DNA of 9,531 nt, taken from positions 1 to 9,531 of the forward strand of contig JACQPS010000139.1 of NCBI GenBank assembly GCA_016207445.1, written 5' to 3'. The notes under the pieces were generated by a model that was not told the origin of the DNA, ran no database searches, and was given only the letters and a program-made list of their open reading frames with translations. Every line of letters starts with the position of its first letter. Position 1 is the stretch's first letter. The stretch is from Gemmatimonadota bacterium (GTDB taxonomy: Bacteria; Gemmatimonadota; Gemmatimonadetes; Longimicrobiales; RSA9). Below are positions 1-6,344 of this stretch, piece by piece. A program made the position numbers and the translations under genes.

Positions 1-18
1 GAGTGCCGCCTCTCGCTT

Positions 19-1662
19 TTATCCACCTACCGCGAGCGCCCCCGCCTCGATCTTTTCCGCGACAACGCGACGGAAGACGGCGAACAGCTCGGGGTCGAAG
101 ATCGTGCCGGCGTCGCGCTCCATGATGTCGAGCGCTTCGTCGGGCGCGTAGGCGCGGCGGTAGGAGCGAGTCGTGGTGAGCGCATCGAACACGTCGGCCA
201 CGCACAGGATGCGGGCGGAAAGCGGAATCGATCGCCCCTTCAGTGATTCCGGATAGCCGCTGCCGTCCCAGTGCTCGTGATGGCTGCGCACCATGGGCCG
301 GACGTCCCACGGGAACTCGATCGCGGACAGCAGCTCGACGCCCATGAGCGTGTGGCGCCGCATGATCTCCCACTCGTCCCGCGTGAGCTTGCCCTCCTTG
401 TTCAGAATGTCCGCCGGCACGACCGTCTTGCCCACGTCGTGCAGGAACGCGCCCATGCGCAGCCAGGTGATGGTCTGCTCGTCGAAGCCGACCGCACGAG
501 CGAGCAGGCTGCTGTAATCGGCGACGCGCTGGCAGTGGCCGGCGGTGTAGCGGTCCTTGGACTCGATCGATTCACCCCACTTGCGCACGACCTCGAAGAA
601 GATGTCCTCGAGCTCGTGGATGCGCTGGTCGATGTCGGCCAGGTCGAGCTTCGCGCGCAGGTCGTTGAAGACGCGGTGCGCGTAGTTGAGCGCCTGCAGC
701 GCCTCGCGGTTGCGGTCCTGCACGCGGTAGACCTGCGCCAGCTCGCGTTGGACCTCGCCCGCGAGCAGCGGGCTGGTGTAGCGCTCGGCGATCTCGGATG
801 CCGTCTTCAGGTGCGTCTCCGCGAGGTTGTATTTCCCCATCTCGCGGTAGATGATGCCGTAATTCTTATAGACCTCGCCCAGCCCGAGGCGGTGGTCGAG
901 GCGGCTGGCCAGCTCGAAAGCGGCGTCGCAGCACTCGCGCGCCCGCGCGTAGTCCTTCTGCAGCAGGCACAGCTCGGTGCGGTTCACCTCCACCATCACG
1001 CGCGCGCCGAGATCGCTGACCTGCTCCGCGACGGAGGCGGCCTCCGCGAACATGCCCTCGGCGGCGTCCCACTGCTTCAGGTCGGTGTGGATCATGCCGA
1101 GGTTGTTCAGCAGCTGCCCCATGTACTGGTGGTCGCCGAGCTGCCGGTACCCGTCGAGACTGTCGCGGTAATGGCGGAGGGCGCGCACGAGATCGCCGCG
1201 GATGTTGGCGATCACGCCCATGTTCTGCTGGACCATGGCGACCAGGCGCAGGTCCTTCGCCTCCTGCGCGAGCGCGCGGGCGCGCTCGTACAGCTCGTCG
1301 GCGCTGTCGAGGTAGCCCCACTGCCACTGGACGATGCCCATGCAGTTGAAGGCGTGCGCCATGTTGTGGCGGTCGGCGTTCACCTCGGCGATGGCGAGGC
1401 TGGCCTCGTAGCAGTCGAGCGCGGCCTCGCCGTCCCCCTCGTCGCGGTAGGCGCTGCCGATCCAGCGCAGAAGCGAGGCGGCGAACTGGACGTGCTCCGG
1501 CCGCCGGACCTGGCGCAGCGCGCGCTCGTAGCGCTGACGAGCGAGCGCGAACTGCCCTGCCCGCTCCGCCGAGCGCGCTTCCTCGATCAGCTCCTCGAAC
1601 TCGAGGGGGATCGCCCCGTTCGACGTGTCAGCTTTCTGCGACATAGACCCGGTTGCGGCCAT
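19..1662 (-). CDS. TPR-domain HD-GYP cyclic-di-GMP phosphodiesterase
   Basis: Predicted 547-aa cytoplasmic protein; no signal peptide or membrane segment is visible. Residues about 20-335 are tandem tetratricopeptide-like helical repeats (for example 'NCMGIV' near 106, 'NNLGMI' near 186), a protein-interaction or sensing scaffold. Residues about 350-540 are a full HD-GYP domain: H376, the H408-D409 pair in 'FLHDVGK', H437, H461-H462, the 'HWDGSGYP' signature at 464-471, and D490 in 'VADVFDAL'. All usual metal-binding positions look intact, so hydrolysis of c-di-GMP to pGpG or GMP is the expected activity (family knowledge). The start is ambiguous: ATG at 1662 or a second in-frame ATG at 1644, neither with a strong Shine-Dalgarno. 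Either one overlaps the end of the upstream cyclase gene (by 35 or 17 nt), suggesting translational coupling. It is the last visible gene of the operon. The stop is TAA, and no terminator is visible in the 18 bases left. The TPR half is paralogous to the protein at 4409-5482. Confidence 0.94.
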   Translation of the reverse strand: MAATGSMSQKADTSNGAIPLEFEELIEEARSAERAGQFALARQRYERALRQVRRPEHVQFAASLLRWIGSAYRDEGDGEAALDCYEASLAIAEVNADRHNMAHAFNCMGIVQWQWGYLDSADELYERARALAQEAKDLRLVAMVQQNMGVIANIRGDLVRALRHYRDSLDGYRQLGDHQYMGQLLNNLGMIHTDLKQWDAAEGMFAEAASVAEQVSDLGARVMVEVNRTELCLLQKDYARARECCDAAFELASRLDHRLGLGEVYKNYGIIYREMGKYNLAETHLKTASEIAERYTSPLLAGEVQRELAQVYRVQDRNREALQALNYAHRVFNDLRAKLDLADIDQRIHELEDIFFEVVRKWGESIESKDRYTAGHCQRVADYSSLLARAVGFDEQTITWLRMGAFLHDVGKTVVPADILNKEGKLTRDEWEIMRRHTLMGVELLSAIEFPWDVRPMVRSHHEHWDGSGYPESLKGRSIPLSARILCVADVFDALTTTRSYRRAYAPDEALDIMERDAGTIFDPELFAVFRRVVAEKIEAGALAVGG

Positions 1663-3082
1663 CCATCTTCGCGCGATAGAGGGCGCGATCCGCCTCGACC
1701 ACCAGCTCGATGGCCGTGTTCATGGCAGAGGTGAACTCGGCTACGCCGGCGCTGATGCTGAGCTCGCCTTTGAATTCAGCCTGGATGCGGCGGCGCACGC
1801 GTTCGGCGTGCGCGAGCCCGCCCAGCCGGTTCGTGCCGGCGAGCACGGTGGCGAACTCCTCACCGCCGTAGCGCGCGGCCAGGTTCATGGCGCGCGTTTC
1901 CGCGCGCAGGATGTCGGCGAAGCGGATGAGCGCGATATCGCCGGCGCGGTGGCCGTGCGCGTCGTTGTACTGCTTGAACCGGTCGAGATCGTACAGCACG
2001 AAGCAAAGCGGGCGGCCACGGCGCGCGGCCTCGAACTCTTTCTCCAGGAAGATGTCGAGCTGGCGCCGGTTCGGCAGCTGCACGAGTGGATCCGTCAGCG
2101 AGAGACGGAGCACCTCCGCGTGCAGCCGCGCGTTCTCCAGCGCCGATGCGGCGTGCGGCGCCATGCGCCGCAGCATCCGGATCTGATCGGGCGTCGGTGC
2201 CTGGCCGACCGGAGCCTCCACCCCGAGAAAGCCGATCAGCCGGGTCCCGAGCGTGAGCGGGATGACGACGCGGCCCAGGCCGGCCAGCAGGGCGTCGTCC
2301 AGCTCCCCCACGGGAGCGGTCTCGGCCACGTCCGCGGGCACACCATGGCGCGCCGGGTCCGCGGCCGCGGCGACCGCGCCGATGCGCTCGAGCACGAGCG
2401 GCGGCAGCGGCCGCTCCTCGAGCATCGCGACGTCCGTCTCGCCGGCACGCGCGATCGCCCGCGCGGCGGCGCCTTCCCGCAGCCAGACCAGGATCGACCC
2501 TCGCCCGATCTCGCGCGCCCGCGCCGCGATCCGCTCGGCGACCTCCAGGATCTCCAGCGAGGCGTTCAGGTCCCGGGCAATGCTCTGGAGCTGCTCGGCC
2601 TCCTCGCCCCGCCGCCGCGCCTCCGCGAAGAGTCGGGCGTTGTCGACCGCGACACTCGCCAGGCCGCCCACGGCCAGCAGGAAATGGGCGTCCGCGGCCT
2701 CGAAGGACGGGCCCTCCTTTCGCTCGGCCGCCAGCCAGCCGAGCAGCCGCTCCTGCCGGAGCAGCGGCGCGGCGAGCAGCGCGGGCGTACCCGGGCCGCC
2801 GGCCCGCAGCACGAAGTCCCCGGCCCTCAGGTGCTCCAGCTCCGTGTCGGTCAGGGCCGCGGCGCCGCCCGCCGCGCCGGCGCGAAACACCTCGCGCATC
2901 CCATCGGCCGGATCCGCCAGCGCGATCGCGAACGCCGAGGTCGGGAGCACGCGCCCGACGTGGGCGTGGACCTCGGGGCAGAGCGCTGCGGGCGCCAGCG
3001 TCGACGTCAGGGTCCGGGCGAGGTCGAGCAGGACCGTGTAGCGCTCGGCCAGACTCGGCAACAGCGACAGCGAGGCGACCAC
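1628..3082 (-). CDS. Soluble diguanylate cyclase with two GAF domains and a GGDEF domain
   Basis: Predicted 484-aa cytoplasmic protein. Two GAF-like sensory modules are inferred at about residues 12-152 and 160-320, each ending in the helix 'ALxNARLxxE' or a close variant that typically leads into an output domain. The GGDEF domain covers about 325-484: 'TDPLVQLPNRR' at 330-340, metal-site D365 in 'YDLDRFKQYND', the active-site loop GGEEF at 406-410, and the closing 'ADRALYRAK' at 464-472. The active site looks intact, so synthesis of c-di-GMP from two GTP is expected. The inhibitory I-site, normally RxxD, reads R-A-M-N at 397-400, so classical product feedback may be altered. The start is a GTG codon, 26 nt after the stop of the AAA+ regulator, with only a weak purine-rich stretch ahead of it. 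The end overlaps the HD-GYP gene. No transmembrane helix is present, unlike the paralog starting at 7601. The GAF ligand cannot be told from sequence. Confidence 0.93.
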   Translation of the reverse strand: MVASLSLLPSLAERYTVLLDLARTLTSTLAPAALCPEVHAHVGRVLPTSAFAIALADPADGMREVFRAGAAGGAAALTDTELEHLRAGDFVLRAGGPGTPALLAAPLLRQERLLGWLAAERKEGPSFEAADAHFLLAVGGLASVAVDNARLFAEARRRGEEAEQLQSIARDLNASLEILEVAERIAARAREIGRGSILVWLREGAAARAIARAGETDVAMLEERPLPPLVLERIGAVAAAADPARHGVPADVAETAPVGELDDALLAGLGRVVIPLTLGTRLIGFLGVEAPVGQAPTPDQIRMLRRMAPHAASALENARLHAEVLRLSLTDPLVQLPNRRQLDIFLEKEFEAARRGRPLCFVLYDLDRFKQYNDAHGHRAGDIALIRFADILRAETRAMNLAARYGGEEFATVLAGTNRLGGLAHAERVRRRIQAEFKGELSISAGVAEFTSAMNTAIELVVEADRALYRAKMDGRNRVYVAES

Positions 3083-3108
3083 GAGATCCGTTCCGCTGCG
3101 AGCCGCGG

Positions 3109-4158
3109 TTATTCCTGCAGGCGGTACTTGCGGATCTTGCGAATCACGGTGGGCCGGGAGATCCCGAGCATCCGGGCGGCGAGCGTCTGATTGTTGTCCG
3201 CGAGCTGCAGCGTCACGGCGATGAGTTGCCGCTCGACCTCATCCAGTGTGATGCCCTGCGACGGGATCCGGATCGTCCCGGCGACCTGTCGCGACTCGGC
3301 CGCCACTGCCGCCGGAACGCTCGACCGCTGCTGGATCATGATGTGCGCCGGCTCGATCCGGTCCTTGTCGCTCAGAATGATCGCCCGCTCGATCGCGTTC
3401 TTCAGCTCGCGGATGTTGCCGGGCCAGCCATGCTCGCGCAGCACCACCAGGGCCTCGACCGTCAGGTGCTTCGGCGGCAGCCCCTGCTCGCGGCAGATGG
3501 TCTCGGCGAAGTAGCGGGCCAGGTTGTCGATGTCGTCGCCACGCGACCTCAGGTGCGGCAGCTCGATACGGAAGACGTTCAGCCGGTAGAACAGGTCCTC
3601 GCGGAAATGCCCCTCCGCCACGGCCTGCGCCAGATCGCGGTTGGTGGCCGCGATGACGCGACAGGCGATCTCGCGCTCCTCCAGCCCGCCCAGCCTCCGC
3701 ACCCGCTTCTCCTCCAGCACGCGCAGCAGCTTGGGCTGGAGGTTCGGCGGCAGCTCGCTGATCTCGTCCAGGAACACCGTGCCCCGGCCGGCCAGCTCGA
3801 GCAGCCCGCGCTTCTGCGTGTGCGCGTCGGTGAAGGCGCCCTTTTCATGGCCGAACAGCTCGGACTCCAGCAGATTCTCGGGGATGGCGGAGCAGTTGAT
3901 CGCGACGAAGGGCTCGCCCGCGTTCGTGCTGGCGTAGTGGATTCCCCGCGCGACCAGCTCCTTGCCGGTCCCCGTGGCGCCGTGGATCAGCACGGTCGTG
4001 GTGGGGTGCTCCGCGACCTTCACCCCGAGCGCGACCGCGCGCCGGATTGAGGGGCTCTGGCCGACCACGTTCTGAAAACCGAACGCGGCGGGCCGCGCTT
4101 CCGGCGCCTCCGTGCGGGCCTGAACGGGGGTTTCGAGCGCGACGTCGCTGCGGCTCAT
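3109..4158 (-). CDS. Sigma54-activator-type AAA+ regulator with Fis-type HTH, no sensor domain
   Basis: Predicted 349-aa DNA-binding regulator of the bacterial enhancer-binding protein family. After a short, probably disordered N-terminus (1-27), the AAA+ domain runs about 28-265: Walker A GATGTGKE at 60-67, a GAFTDA loop at 107-112 where the family consensus is GAFTGA, Walker B 'VFLDEI' at 128-133, 'RVIAATNRDL' near 168-175, candidate arginine fingers R186 and R192, and 'GWPGNIREL' at 244-252. A Fis-type helix-turn-helix occupies about 305-346 ('NQTLAARMLGISRPTVIRKI'). There is no receiver, GAF or PAS domain in front, so the layout is PspF-like and control must come from a partner, a ligand on the AAA+ domain, or expression level. 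The ATG at 4158 has an AGGG Shine-Dalgarno at 4166-4169, 7 nt upstream. It is the first gene of a probable operon with the cyclase and HD-GYP genes. No sigma54 promoter was found in the window, so its targets are unknown. Confidence 0.93.
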   Translation of the reverse strand: MSRSDVALETPVQARTEAPEARPAAFGFQNVVGQSPSIRRAVALGVKVAEHPTTTVLIHGATGTGKELVARGIHYASTNAGEPFVAINCSAIPENLLESELFGHEKGAFTDAHTQKRGLLELAGRGTVFLDEISELPPNLQPKLLRVLEEKRVRRLGGLEEREIACRVIAATNRDLAQAVAEGHFREDLFYRLNVFRIELPHLRSRGDDIDNLARYFAETICREQGLPPKHLTVEALVVLREHGWPGNIRELKNAIERAIILSDKDRIEPAHIMIQQRSSVPAAVAAESRQVAGTIRIPSQGITLDEVERQLIAVTLQLADNNQTLAARMLGISRPTVIRKIRKYRLQE

Positions 4159-4181
4159 AGGACGACCCTGTCAGCTCGATT

Positions 4182-4200
4182 CATTGGCGCAACGCCAATG
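4182..4200. promoter_or_regulatory. Perfect 19-bp palindrome in the regulator's leader
   Basis: CATTGGCG and its exact reverse complement CGCCAATG are separated by three bases (caa). The element lies 23 bp upstream of the ATG of the AAA+/Fis gene and 12 bp upstream of its Shine-Dalgarno. It would be inside the transcribed leader if the promoter at 4290-4318 is used. It could be an operator for a dimeric regulator (possibly autoregulation by the Fis-type HTH protein) or a tight RNA hairpin near the ribosome site. The symmetry is seen directly; the function is inferred. Confidence 0.6.
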
Positions 4201-4230
4201 CAGGCGCAGTCGCGGGTTACGGGGCGAACC

Positions 4231-4250
4231 GGGCGCGCGGCGGCGCGCCT
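4231..4250. other. GC hairpin in the regulator's leader
   Basis: GGCGCGC (4232-4238) and GCGCGCC (4243-4249) form a perfect 7-bp stem with a 4-nt loop, plus a possible outer G-T pair. It has no T-run on either side, so it is not an intrinsic terminator. It falls in the predicted 5' leader of the AAA+/Fis gene, between the promoter and the palindrome at 4182-4200. GC-rich DNA makes such stems fairly easily, so its meaning is uncertain. Confidence 0.4.
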
Positions 4251-4281
4251 TCGTGAGATCGGCTGAGCGACTGAGTGGAAC

Positions 4282-4326
4282 GGGCTCCCATTGTAAAATT
4301 TCTTTCCGCTTCCGGCAAGGGAGCCC
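4282..4326. repeat. 8-bp inverted repeat bracketing the operon promoter
   Basis: GGGCTCCC (4282-4289) and GGGAGCCC (4319-4326) are exact reverse complements. The first abuts the -10 element and the second abuts the -35 element, with 29 bp between the arms. The first arm would cover the predicted transcription start. This placement fits half-sites for a regulator gripping the promoter, but that is inference from position and symmetry only. Confidence 0.5.
4290..4318 (-). promoter_or_regulatory. Sigma70-like promoter of the c-di-GMP operon
   Basis: Read on the minus strand, TTGCCG (4313-4318) matches the -35 consensus at 4 of 6 positions and TACAAT (4290-4295) matches the -10 consensus at 5 of 6. 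The spacer is exactly 17 bp and unusually AT-rich for this window. Transcription would start near 4283, giving a leader of about 125 nt before the AAA+/Fis gene. It lies directly downstream of the terminator of the previous unit, where a new promoter is needed. Confidence 0.75.
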
Positions 4327-4341
4327 ACGGGCGCGGGCGAC

Positions 4342-4365
4342 AAAAAAACCGGGCCGCGGGCCCGG
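4342..4365 (-). terminator. Intrinsic terminator after the stand-alone TPR gene
   Basis: On the minus strand a perfect 7-bp GC stem (arms 4359-4365 and 4349-4355, 3-nt loop) is followed at once by seven T residues (4342-4348). It starts 43 nt beyond the stop codon of the TPR gene at 4409. It separates the lipoprotein-TPR unit from the c-di-GMP operon, whose promoter begins only 24 bp further on. Confidence 0.93.
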
Positions 4366-4408
4366 GTGGAAGCGGCGACATTGCCCGGACGTTGGAGGAG
4401 GGAACGGC

Positions 4409-5482
4409 TCAAACCAGCACGGGCAGCGTCGCGATCTTGGCCTCCACGTCCCGGCCATCGACGGCCGCGCCGATGCCGCGGAACAGATCGAGTGCGCGGG
4501 AGTAGGCCGCGCGCGCGTCCTCCGCCCGGCCGGCGCGCTGGTAGACGTCGCCCAGTTCGCGCGCGACCTCGGCCTGGAGCAGCCGATCATCGCATTCCAC
4601 GGCGAGGGCCGCGGCCTCGCCCAGGTAGCGCTCGGCGTAGGCGATGCGGCCGCGCTCCCGCTCGACCATGCCCGTGAACTTGAGGGTTTCGGCTTCGCGC
4701 AGCCGGTCGTGGCGCTGCTGCGCCATCTGGCGCGCGTGACGGCTGGCCTCGGCCGCGGCCTCCCAGTGGGCCCGCGCGGTCTGCAGCTCGGCGCGGTTGA
4801 CCTCGAGCGCGTTCTCGAGCGGCACGTTGCCGTCGGAGCGGGCCTCGAGCAGCGCCTCGGAGAAGGTGCGCTCGGCGTCGTCCCAGCGGCGCAGGTCGGT
4901 GTAGAGCATGCCCAGGTTGTTCATGACGATGCCCGCCATGGGCTTGTCGTTCGCGACCCGGAACTGCTGCAACGCGGACCGGTAGCGCACCACGGCGCCG
5001 TCCAGGTCGCCGCGGATGTTGGCGACGACGCCCAGATTCTGCTCGATCATCCCCCCCAGCCGCTCGTCCGCGAGCTCCTTCGCCAGGCGCCGGGCTCGCA
5101 CGTACAGCACCTCGGCCTCGCCCAGGTGCCCGCGGCGCATGGCGACGATCCCCAGGCAATTGAGCGCGTGGGCCACGGCCGACCGGTGCTCGGCGCGCTC
5201 GGCGACCGCCAGGCTTTCGCGGTAGCGGCGCTCGGCGCGGTCCGTCTCGCCCCGCTCGCGGTGCACGGTGCCGATCCAACGGAGCAGGTCGGCCGCGCGC
5301 GCATCCGCCTCCGGCTCGGGCAGGCGGAGCAGCGCTTCCTCGTACGCCTGGAGGGCGGCGGCACCATCGCCACGCCGCTCGGCCGTGCGCGCCCGCTCGA
5401 CCTCGCGCGTAAACTCCGAAGCCGGCCCCCTCCCCCTGGCGGCCGGCTTCGGCGTCTTCTTCTTCTTTGGATTCCGAGGCAT
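4409..5482 (-). CDS. Stand-alone TPR protein, paralog of the HD-GYP protein's TPR half
   Basis: Predicted 357-aa cytoplasmic protein. The first 20 residues are a basic tail (several Lys in a row at 6-9). The rest, about 22-340, is a run of TPR-like helical pairs with 'LLRWIG' at 66-71, 'NCLGIV' at 108-113, 'VVANIRGDL' at 152-160, 'NNLGMLYTDL' at 188-197 and 'EVNRAEL' at 227-233. Each of these has a near-identical counterpart at the same place in the TPR region of the HD-GYP protein encoded at 19-1662, so the two are paralogs. Here no catalytic domain follows; the protein stops soon after the last repeat. The ATG at 5482 lies 35 nt after the lipoprotein stop, so the two are probably cotranscribed, and a terminator closes the unit. 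The function is unknown; a binding or adaptor role is the fair guess. Competition with the HD-GYP paralog for a shared partner is speculative. Confidence 0.9.
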   Translation of the reverse strand: MPRNPKKKKTPKPAARGRGPASEFTREVERARTAERRGDGAAALQAYEEALLRLPEPEADARAADLLRWIGTVHRERGETDRAERRYRESLAVAERAEHRSAVAHALNCLGIVAMRRGHLGEAEVLYVRARRLAKELADERLGGMIEQNLGVVANIRGDLDGAVVRYRSALQQFRVANDKPMAGIVMNNLGMLYTDLRRWDDAERTFSEALLEARSDGNVPLENALEVNRAELQTARAHWEAAAEASRHARQMAQQRHDRLREAETLKFTGMVERERGRIAYAERYLGEAAALAVECDDRLLQAEVARELGDVYQRAGRAEDARAAYSRALDLFRGIGAAVDGRDVEAKIATLPVLV

Positions 5483-5517
5483 GGAAGTCGGAGCCTCGCT
5501 TTGAGATCAGGCTCGAG

Positions 5518-6066
5518 TTACGGGCAGTTGCAGCTGTACCCGGACGCGACGCAGTAGCCGGAGAAATGCGTGATGTCCCAGCTTGCGCTGCTGCCGCTGA
5601 GCGTGACCGCGAAGGTCTCCAACGGATTGAAGTTCGGGCTGTTCAGCGCGCCCGCCCCGCCGAAGTACGCCCCCTGAATCGCGCTGACGTCACCGCTCAC
5701 GTTGCTGAGATCCACGGTCACGGTGGCGTCGATCTGGAGGCCGTGCGGGAACAACAGCGCCTGTACGATCTTGCCGCCCGGCGTTCGGATCGTCACCTCC
5801 ACGTCCTCGGCGACCGCGCCCGCCTCCCAGCTGAGCGTGAACGCCCCCGCGCTACAGGAGCCGCCCTCGTCCGCTCCGACCAGACAGGTCTCGCTGTCCG
5901 CACGCTGGGGCGAGGAAAACTGGAGGGCTGTAAGCCCGGCTCTCGTGACCCCGAACACGGGGTCCCCGGCAGGTGGCGCCAGCGGTGCCGGCCCTTCGCT
6001 GCACGACAGCGCGAAGGCGCACGCCACCGCCGCAAGCACTGCCTGCTTGGACAGGGGCCGCTTCAT
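5518..6066 (-). CDS. Small putative lipoprotein with a beta-rich domain
   Basis: Predicted 182-aa exported protein. Residues 1-21 form a signal peptide (basic MKRPLSK start, hydrophobic core) ending in 'FALSC', which fits a loose lipobox with C22 as the lipidated residue. After a Pro/Ala-rich linker comes a beta-rich region of about 75-175 with 'PHGLQIDATVTVDLS' and 'WDITHFSGY' near the C-terminus. The pattern resembles small ZU5-like lipoproteins I associate with Gemmatimonadota; I cannot name a function. The mature part has six Cys (22, 61, 71, 172, 179, 181), so two disulfides plus one spare are possible. The ATG at 6066 was chosen over a longer in-frame start at 6237 because AAAGGA sits 6 nt upstream and because only this start gives a signal peptide at the N-terminus. 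It is followed 35 nt later by the TPR gene. Confidence 0.85.
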   Translation of the reverse strand: MKRPLSKQAVLAAVACAFALSCSEGPAPLAPPAGDPVFGVTRAGLTALQFSSPQRADSETCLVGADEGGSCSAGAFTLSWEAGAVAEDVEVTIRTPGGKIVQALLFPHGLQIDATVTVDLSNVSGDVSAIQGAYFGGAGALNSPNFNPLETFAVTLSGSSASWDITHFSGYCVASGYSCNCP

Positions 6067-6072
6067 GACAGG

Positions 6073-6078
6073 TCCTTT
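6073..6078 (-). promoter_or_regulatory. Shine-Dalgarno that fixes the lipoprotein start
   Basis: Read on the minus strand this is AAAGGA, 6 nt before the ATG at 6066. It is the clearest ribosome binding site in the window and decides between this start and the longer open frame reaching 6237. Confidence 0.75.
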
Positions 6079-6130
6079 GTGGGGGAGTCCGGATGCGTAC
6101 GGCACGAGCCCGACCGCGGCTCGACAGCGC

Positions 6131-6154
6131 GGGCACGGGGCAAGTCCCATGCCC
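6131..6154. other. Strong hairpin upstream of the lipoprotein gene
   Basis: GGGCACGGG (6131-6139) and CCCATGCCC (6146-6154) pair at eight of nine positions around a 6-nt loop. It lies 64 bp upstream of the lipoprotein ATG and has no T-run on either strand, so it is not an intrinsic terminator. It could be a leader structure or an operator. Confidence 0.4.
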
Positions 6155-6261
6155 GTCTCTGCTCGATTTCTGAACGTGTTGACCTCCACAACATTGGCCG
6201 GCTTACGGCCTTTCTTCGCTATCACGTTTTGAAACATTCTGATGCATCGGGTCGTTACACC

Positions 6262-6284
6262 AGCTGTGACGAAATGCTACAGCT
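6262..6284. other. Dyad between menC-like and lipoprotein genes
   Basis: AGCTGT (6262-6267) and ACAGCT (6279-6284) are exact reverse complements separated by 11 bp, a spacing and size common for dimeric regulator sites. It lies about 200 bp upstream of the lipoprotein start and 60 bp past the menC-like stop. Six-base arms can arise by chance, so this is a weak candidate operator. Confidence 0.25.
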
Positions 6285-6344
6285 CTGGCCCCATGCGGAA
6301 GGCGACGCGCCGCCAGGCGTCACGTTCCGTATGGGGCAGGCTCG

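Noticed and set aside
271..3190. Long plus-strand open frames (271-1734 and 1625-3190) opposite the HD-GYP and cyclase genes
   Set aside because: They are antisense shadows of high-GC coding sequence. Their translations are Arg/Ala/Gly/His-rich with no domain motifs, while the minus-strand proteins have complete catalytic motifs.
4184..5557. Long plus-strand open frame opposite the stand-alone TPR gene
   Set aside because: It would read through the terminator and promoter region and gives a low-complexity product; the minus strand encodes a clear TPR protein.
6067..6237. N-terminal extension of the lipoprotein
   Set aside because: It would bury the signal peptide inside the protein and ignores the good Shine-Dalgarno at 6073-6078.
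6304..6321. GACGC/GCGTC stem downstream of the menC-like gene as a terminator
   Set aside because: Only 5 bp and no T-run on the transcribed strand after it.
6067..6344. c-di-GMP riboswitch upstream of the lipoprotein gene
   Set aside because: The hairpin at 6131-6154 contains none of the conserved GEMM aptamer elements such as the GACGCAAAG-type segment.
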